Notes under the pieces: generated by a model
What the model was told of the DNA's origin: nothing
Seen by the model: only the letters and a program-made list of their open reading frames with translations
The model's database searches: none
Assembly: GCF_028368935.1 (NCBI RefSeq)
Contig: NZ_JAQNDK010000005.1
Span: 806,001-870,000, forward strand
Source: Sorangium aterium
GTDB taxonomy: Bacteria > Myxococcota_A > Polyangia > Polyangiales > Polyangiaceae
Length of the DNA stretch: 64,000 nucleotides
Reading direction: 5' to 3'
Position numbers and translations under genes: made by a program
Shown here: positions 61,542 through 64,000 of the stretch, piece by piece
Position numbering within the stretch: position 1 is the stretch's first letter
Layout: each line of letters begins with the position of its first letter

Positions 61542-61707
61542 GTGCCCCCCGCGGGCCCCGCATGTGTGGCAGCGGGTGGCTCTTTCCTACAGAGTCAACT
61601 TAGATTCTCTTGACAGGCCACTACCTCTGCCGCGCTTGGCCATCTGGCCGAATCACCTCCCATCACCCCAAAGCACACTCCCAGAGAATGGATAGGAGCG
61701 TCGTTCG

Positions 61708-63159
61708 ATGACATCACTTATGAGAGACAGGTCGTCGGTCCCCAGCAAGCGAATCGCGGGTCGGCGCGCCGCTGTCCGAGCCCTCGGGCTGCTTTCCGTC
61801 TCCGCCCTTTGCCTCACGGCGGCGCCGCGGTCGGCTCACGCGGTGGGGAGCGAGAATTTTGAGTGGCACTGGTACTCACGCCTCGGCATGGCGTGGTCCC
61901 CGGTCTACGGGCAGAACGTCCAGGGCGCGTCCCTGAACCTGCTCGGGTTCGGCATCGGCGGCCGCTACGAAGAGGGCGATTACTCCGAGCCGTCGTTCGT
62001 CGCGCACGTGGTGAAGGGCGCGACGCCGGATGACTTCTACGTCAAGTCCGAGATGACCTTCGCCATCTGGAACCAGTACGGCGGGCCGTTCATGCAGCCG
62101 TCCTCGAACGGTGGCCAGTCGATCACGGTGCAGTTCAACCAGGCGTACATCGAGGCCGGCAACTTCCTCGTCCCGGGCCTCAGCGTCTGGGGCGGCGCGA
62201 AGTTCTTCCGCGAGCAGTACGCGCCGATCGGCGACTACTTCTACCTCGACGACCTCAGCGGCCAGGGCGGCGGTATCAAGTACGGCGGCCTGCAGCTCGC
62301 GATCCTCGGCTATCGCGGCTTTGGCAACACCACCCCCCCCTACAACGTCGACGTGAACGGCGACGGCGGTGTGGACGTCGAGCGCTTCCGCACCGTCTTC
62401 GCCGGTAACTACAAGGCGGAGTTCGGCGGCGAGGCCAAGCACCACGTCAAGGTCCACGGCGAGTTCCACGTCCTGCCGGCCGCGAAGCGCGGTGAGGGGT
62501 GGGCGGTGCCCGACAACGCGCCGGCGGACTTCGGCGGCGTCATCGGCGCGAAGCTCCACCTCGGCCTCGGCCAGGGCAACTGGAGCGACACGGCGGTGCG
62601 CTTCGGCACCGGCATCGCCAACGGCGCCGCCGGCGGCGCGAAGACGTACCAGACCTGGGGCGCCCCGAACGACGAGGGCACCTTCGCGGGCTCCTTCGCC
62701 ATCGAGGCGGTCGAGCACCTCGGCTTCCGGCTCGGCGACGCCGCCGCCCTGGAAGGCCTCGCCACCTTCCACTACACGAAGGCGGCGTACGAGGCCGAGG
62801 GCGCGGCGCCCCCCACCGCCCTCGAGAAGCAGATGGACTTCTCGGTCCAGGCGAACGCCACGATCTTCGCGCACAAGAACTTCCACCCCGTCGTCGAGGC
62901 CTCGTTCCAGGGCCGGAAGGACGGCGACGGCGACCTGGGCACCGCGGTCAAGGTCTCGGTCGTCCCGACCCTCGTGCCGACGGGCGAGCTCAGCGCCGGC
63001 GCGCGGCCGCACTTCAAGCTCATCTACTCGCTCGCCATCTACAACGATGTCGCGAGGGATGCGGCGATGTCCGGCTACCTGCAGCGGGTTGGCGCCGGTC
63101 CGGGCGTCGGCTCGAAGGTCGGCCAGTACATCGGTGCCCGCACCGACTGGTACTTCTAG
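61708..63159 (+). CDS. Maltoporin (LamB)-like carbohydrate porin
   Basis: A 483-residue outer-membrane protein. A long signal region ends near RSAHAVGS. The barrel has LamB hallmarks: FEWHWYSRLGMAWSP, VKSEMTFAIWNQYG, FNQAYIEAGNFLVPGLSVWG, and FREQYAPIGDYFYLDDLSGQ then GGGIKYGGL. Ends in DWYF, the terminal aromatic needed for barrel assembly. LamB-type trimers pass maltodextrins or other sugars. Preceded by a promoter-like region and followed by a palindromic terminator. Its length and lack of neighbours suggest stand-alone regulation. Confidence 0.9.
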   Translation: MTSLMRDRSSVPSKRIAGRRAAVRALGLLSVSALCLTAAPRSAHAVGSENFEWHWYSRLGMAWSPVYGQNVQGASLNLLGFGIGGRYEEGDYSEPSFVAHVVKGATPDDFYVKSEMTFAIWNQYGGPFMQPSSNGGQSITVQFNQAYIEAGNFLVPGLSVWGGAKFFREQYAPIGDYFYLDDLSGQGGGIKYGGLQLAILGYRGFGNTTPPYNVDVNGDGGVDVERFRTVFAGNYKAEFGGEAKHHVKVHGEFHVLPAAKRGEGWAVPDNAPADFGGVIGAKLHLGLGQGNWSDTAVRFGTGIANGAAGGAKTYQTWGAPNDEGTFAGSFAIEAVEHLGFRLGDAAALEGLATFHYTKAAYEAEGAAPPTALEKQMDFSVQANATIFAHKNFHPVVEASFQGRKDGDGDLGTAVKVSVVPTLVPTGELSAGARPHFKLIYSLAIYNDVARDAAMSGYLQRVGAGPGVGSKVGQYIGARTDWYF

Positions 63160-63222
63160 ACCGCTCGGTCCTCGAAGCCGCCGCTCTCTTCCGTTCCCCC
63201 ACCCACCCTCAGGCCAGCGCCC

Positions 63223-63244
63223 CGGCGCCGCGATCGCGGCGCCG
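63223..63244. terminator. 22-bp palindrome between convergent genes
   Basis: CGGCGCCGCGATCGCGGCGC plus CG is a perfect palindrome 64 bases after the porin stop and 12 bases before the end of the UPF0158 gene. Likely a bidirectional, T-less terminator. Confidence 0.6.
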
Positions 63245-63255
63245 GCGGCGCGCCC

Positions 63256-64000
63256 TCACGCCGTATCGCTGCGCGACTCGCTCGCGATCTCCTGCGAAGC
63301 AGGCCCGGCGTCGTCGTCCACCGGCCCCTGGGCCTCGTGGTAGTGGTGCGCGAACGAGCGCGCCGCGCGGCGCGCCTTCAGGAACTCCGCGAACGCCGTC
63401 AGCGTGTCGAGATCCCGCGGACCGAGCGCCTCGGCGATGTCGCGGAGGTTCTTGCGCAGGCTCTCCACGCTCTTGCCGCGGCGGGGCTCTCGCGTCTCTT
63501 CACGCTCGCGCTCGCGCGCCGGCGGCTCCACCGCAGGGGCCGCCGGGACGACCGCCTCCGGGCGAGCTGGTACCTCCGGCACCCAGAGCGGGCGAGGGAC
63601 CGGGTTCAGCGCGTGAGCGCTCAGCCACGCCTCCATGAAGATCCGCAGCCGCTCGCTGCGGAACGCGAACCAGCGCTCCCGCTCCGGACCGTAGGACATC
63701 AACACATCCTTGAAGCGACGGAACGCGCCCTTGCCATCGATCGCCTGGCTGAGCTTCGCCTGGAGATCCATGTCTTCCACCATCGGGATGTAGCGCTCCA
63801 TCCACCGGTACTGCTCGCGCGAGCTCACGGGATCGATCCGGAGGTAGTTCGCGTCCGCCGCGATGCGCGCGTGCATCTGCGGATCCGCCACGCCGTCGAC
63901 CACCCGCAGCACGTCGCCCGTGCCGAGGTGCAGGTACGAGTGCACCTCTGGGGCGTTGTTCTCGAAGGCGTCCTCCAGCGCCTCCCAGTCGATCGGGATG
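63256..64000 (-). CDS. UPF0158-family protein (5' end beyond window)
   Basis: At least 248 residues, and the frame is still open at the right edge, so the N-terminus is missing. The first visible residues IPIDWEALEDAFENNAPEVH are the family's hallmark start, so only a few residues are probably lost. Then REQYRWMERYIPMVEDMDLQ and GKGAFRRFKDVLMSYGPERE with RWFAFRSERLRIFMEAW complete the UPF0158 fold (to about residue 140). A charged linker and an extra C-terminal helical region (SLRKNLRDIAEALGPRDLDT) follow. Function unknown. Confidence 0.88.
   Translation of the reverse strand, partial: IPIDWEALEDAFENNAPEVHSYLHLGTGDVLRVVDGVADPQMHARIAADANYLRIDPVSSREQYRWMERYIPMVEDMDLQAKLSQAIDGKGAFRRFKDVLMSYGPERERWFAFRSERLRIFMEAWLSAHALNPVPRPLWVPEVPARPEAVVPAAPAVEPPAREREREETREPRRGKSVESLRKNLRDIAEALGPRDLDTLTAFAEFLKARRAARSFAHHYHEAQGPVDDDAGPASQEIASESRSDTA

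Larger units (their letters stand above)
60562..61707. other. 1.15-kb intergenic region with palindrome and promoter
   Basis: No gene is supported; open frames are overlapping and low quality. It contains a 40-bp perfect palindrome (61001-61040), a dispersed 29-bp repeat (61041-61069), and an AT-rich part (61440-61545) with dyads and a sigma-70-like promoter for the porin gene. The middle third (about 60600-61000) has no recognisable content. Confidence 0.7.

Noticed and set aside
61610-61615. Second TTGACA as the porin -35 box
   Set aside because: No acceptable -10 element 16-18 bases downstream (CCGCGCTTGG region), unlike the upstream TTGACA at 61513.

Overview
The window is about 70% G+C chromosomal DNA from what looks like a myxobacterium, most likely of the Polyangiales (Sorangium-like). 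Supporting traits are several Hanks-type Ser/Thr kinases with long C-terminal tails, Cys-rich lipoproteins built on a DG-x-NG-x-E...DCGG pattern, a MopE-type metal-binding lipoprotein, a sensor protein resembling the myxobacterial MXAN_5187 family, Ala/Pro-rich linkers, and many intergenic mini-repeats. This is inference from sequence character; no 16S rRNA gene is present. No complete mobile element, CRISPR array, prophage or biosynthetic cluster is seen. The window is mostly core-type gene content separated by repeat-rich spacers.

Layout. 1-7.6 kb: AraC-type regulator, HMA copper-chaperone-like protein, GH1 beta-glucosidase, an acidic-tailed small protein, a large membrane Ser/Thr kinase, divergent argS. 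7.6-15.2 kb: a 34-bp tandem repeat, two secreted lipoproteins, a small four-helix membrane protein, an ABC exporter, an XRE regulator and a membrane pseudokinase bracketed by a repeated element. 15.2-24.2 kb: oligoribonuclease, thiolase, a CDF metal exporter whose stop codon lies in a 167-bp nested inverted-repeat element, a translationally coupled Hsp70 / J-like / membrane protein operon, and a CAP-domain protein. 24.3-33.9 kb: an MCE (MlaD) protein with a C-terminal extension, a cytochrome/metallophosphatase fusion, alpha/beta hydrolase, PglZ-like protein, LURP-one/scramblase-like protein, malonyl-CoA-synthetase-like ligase and an ExbD-like lipoprotein. 34.2-42.9 kb: a repeat-rich TPR membrane protein, a trxB-UDG4-DUF2085 operon, and a three-gene envelope unit (cupredoxin-like protein, Cache/HAMP sensor, FadL-like porin).

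43.1-64 kb: a candidate structured RNA of about 236 nt with its own intrinsic terminator, an mpl-inositol monophosphatase operon, ComEA-like protein, Tat-exported DUF362 protein, lipoprotein, Ser/Thr kinase, acyl-CoA dehydrogenase, then a cyclic-di-AMP module: a PgpH-type 7TM-HD phosphodiesterase divergent from folP-cdaA-cdaR. After it come a BMP-family binding protein, a stand-alone nitrate-reductase-associated protein, a secreted protein, a 1.15-kb spacer with a perfect 40-bp palindrome, a LamB-like porin with a recognisable promoter, and a UPF0158 gene running off the right edge.

System-level reading: the clearest functional groups are c-di-AMP synthesis and breakdown (52.5-58.2 kb), the Hsp70/J-like/membrane-protein operon (18.5-22.8 kb), and peptidoglycan recycling (mpl). 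The strongest candidates for something undescribed are the structured RNA at 43.1-43.4 kb, the nested inverted-repeat element at 18.27-18.44 kb, the HPD-less J-like/Hsp70 operon, and the pseudokinase with its flanking repeats.
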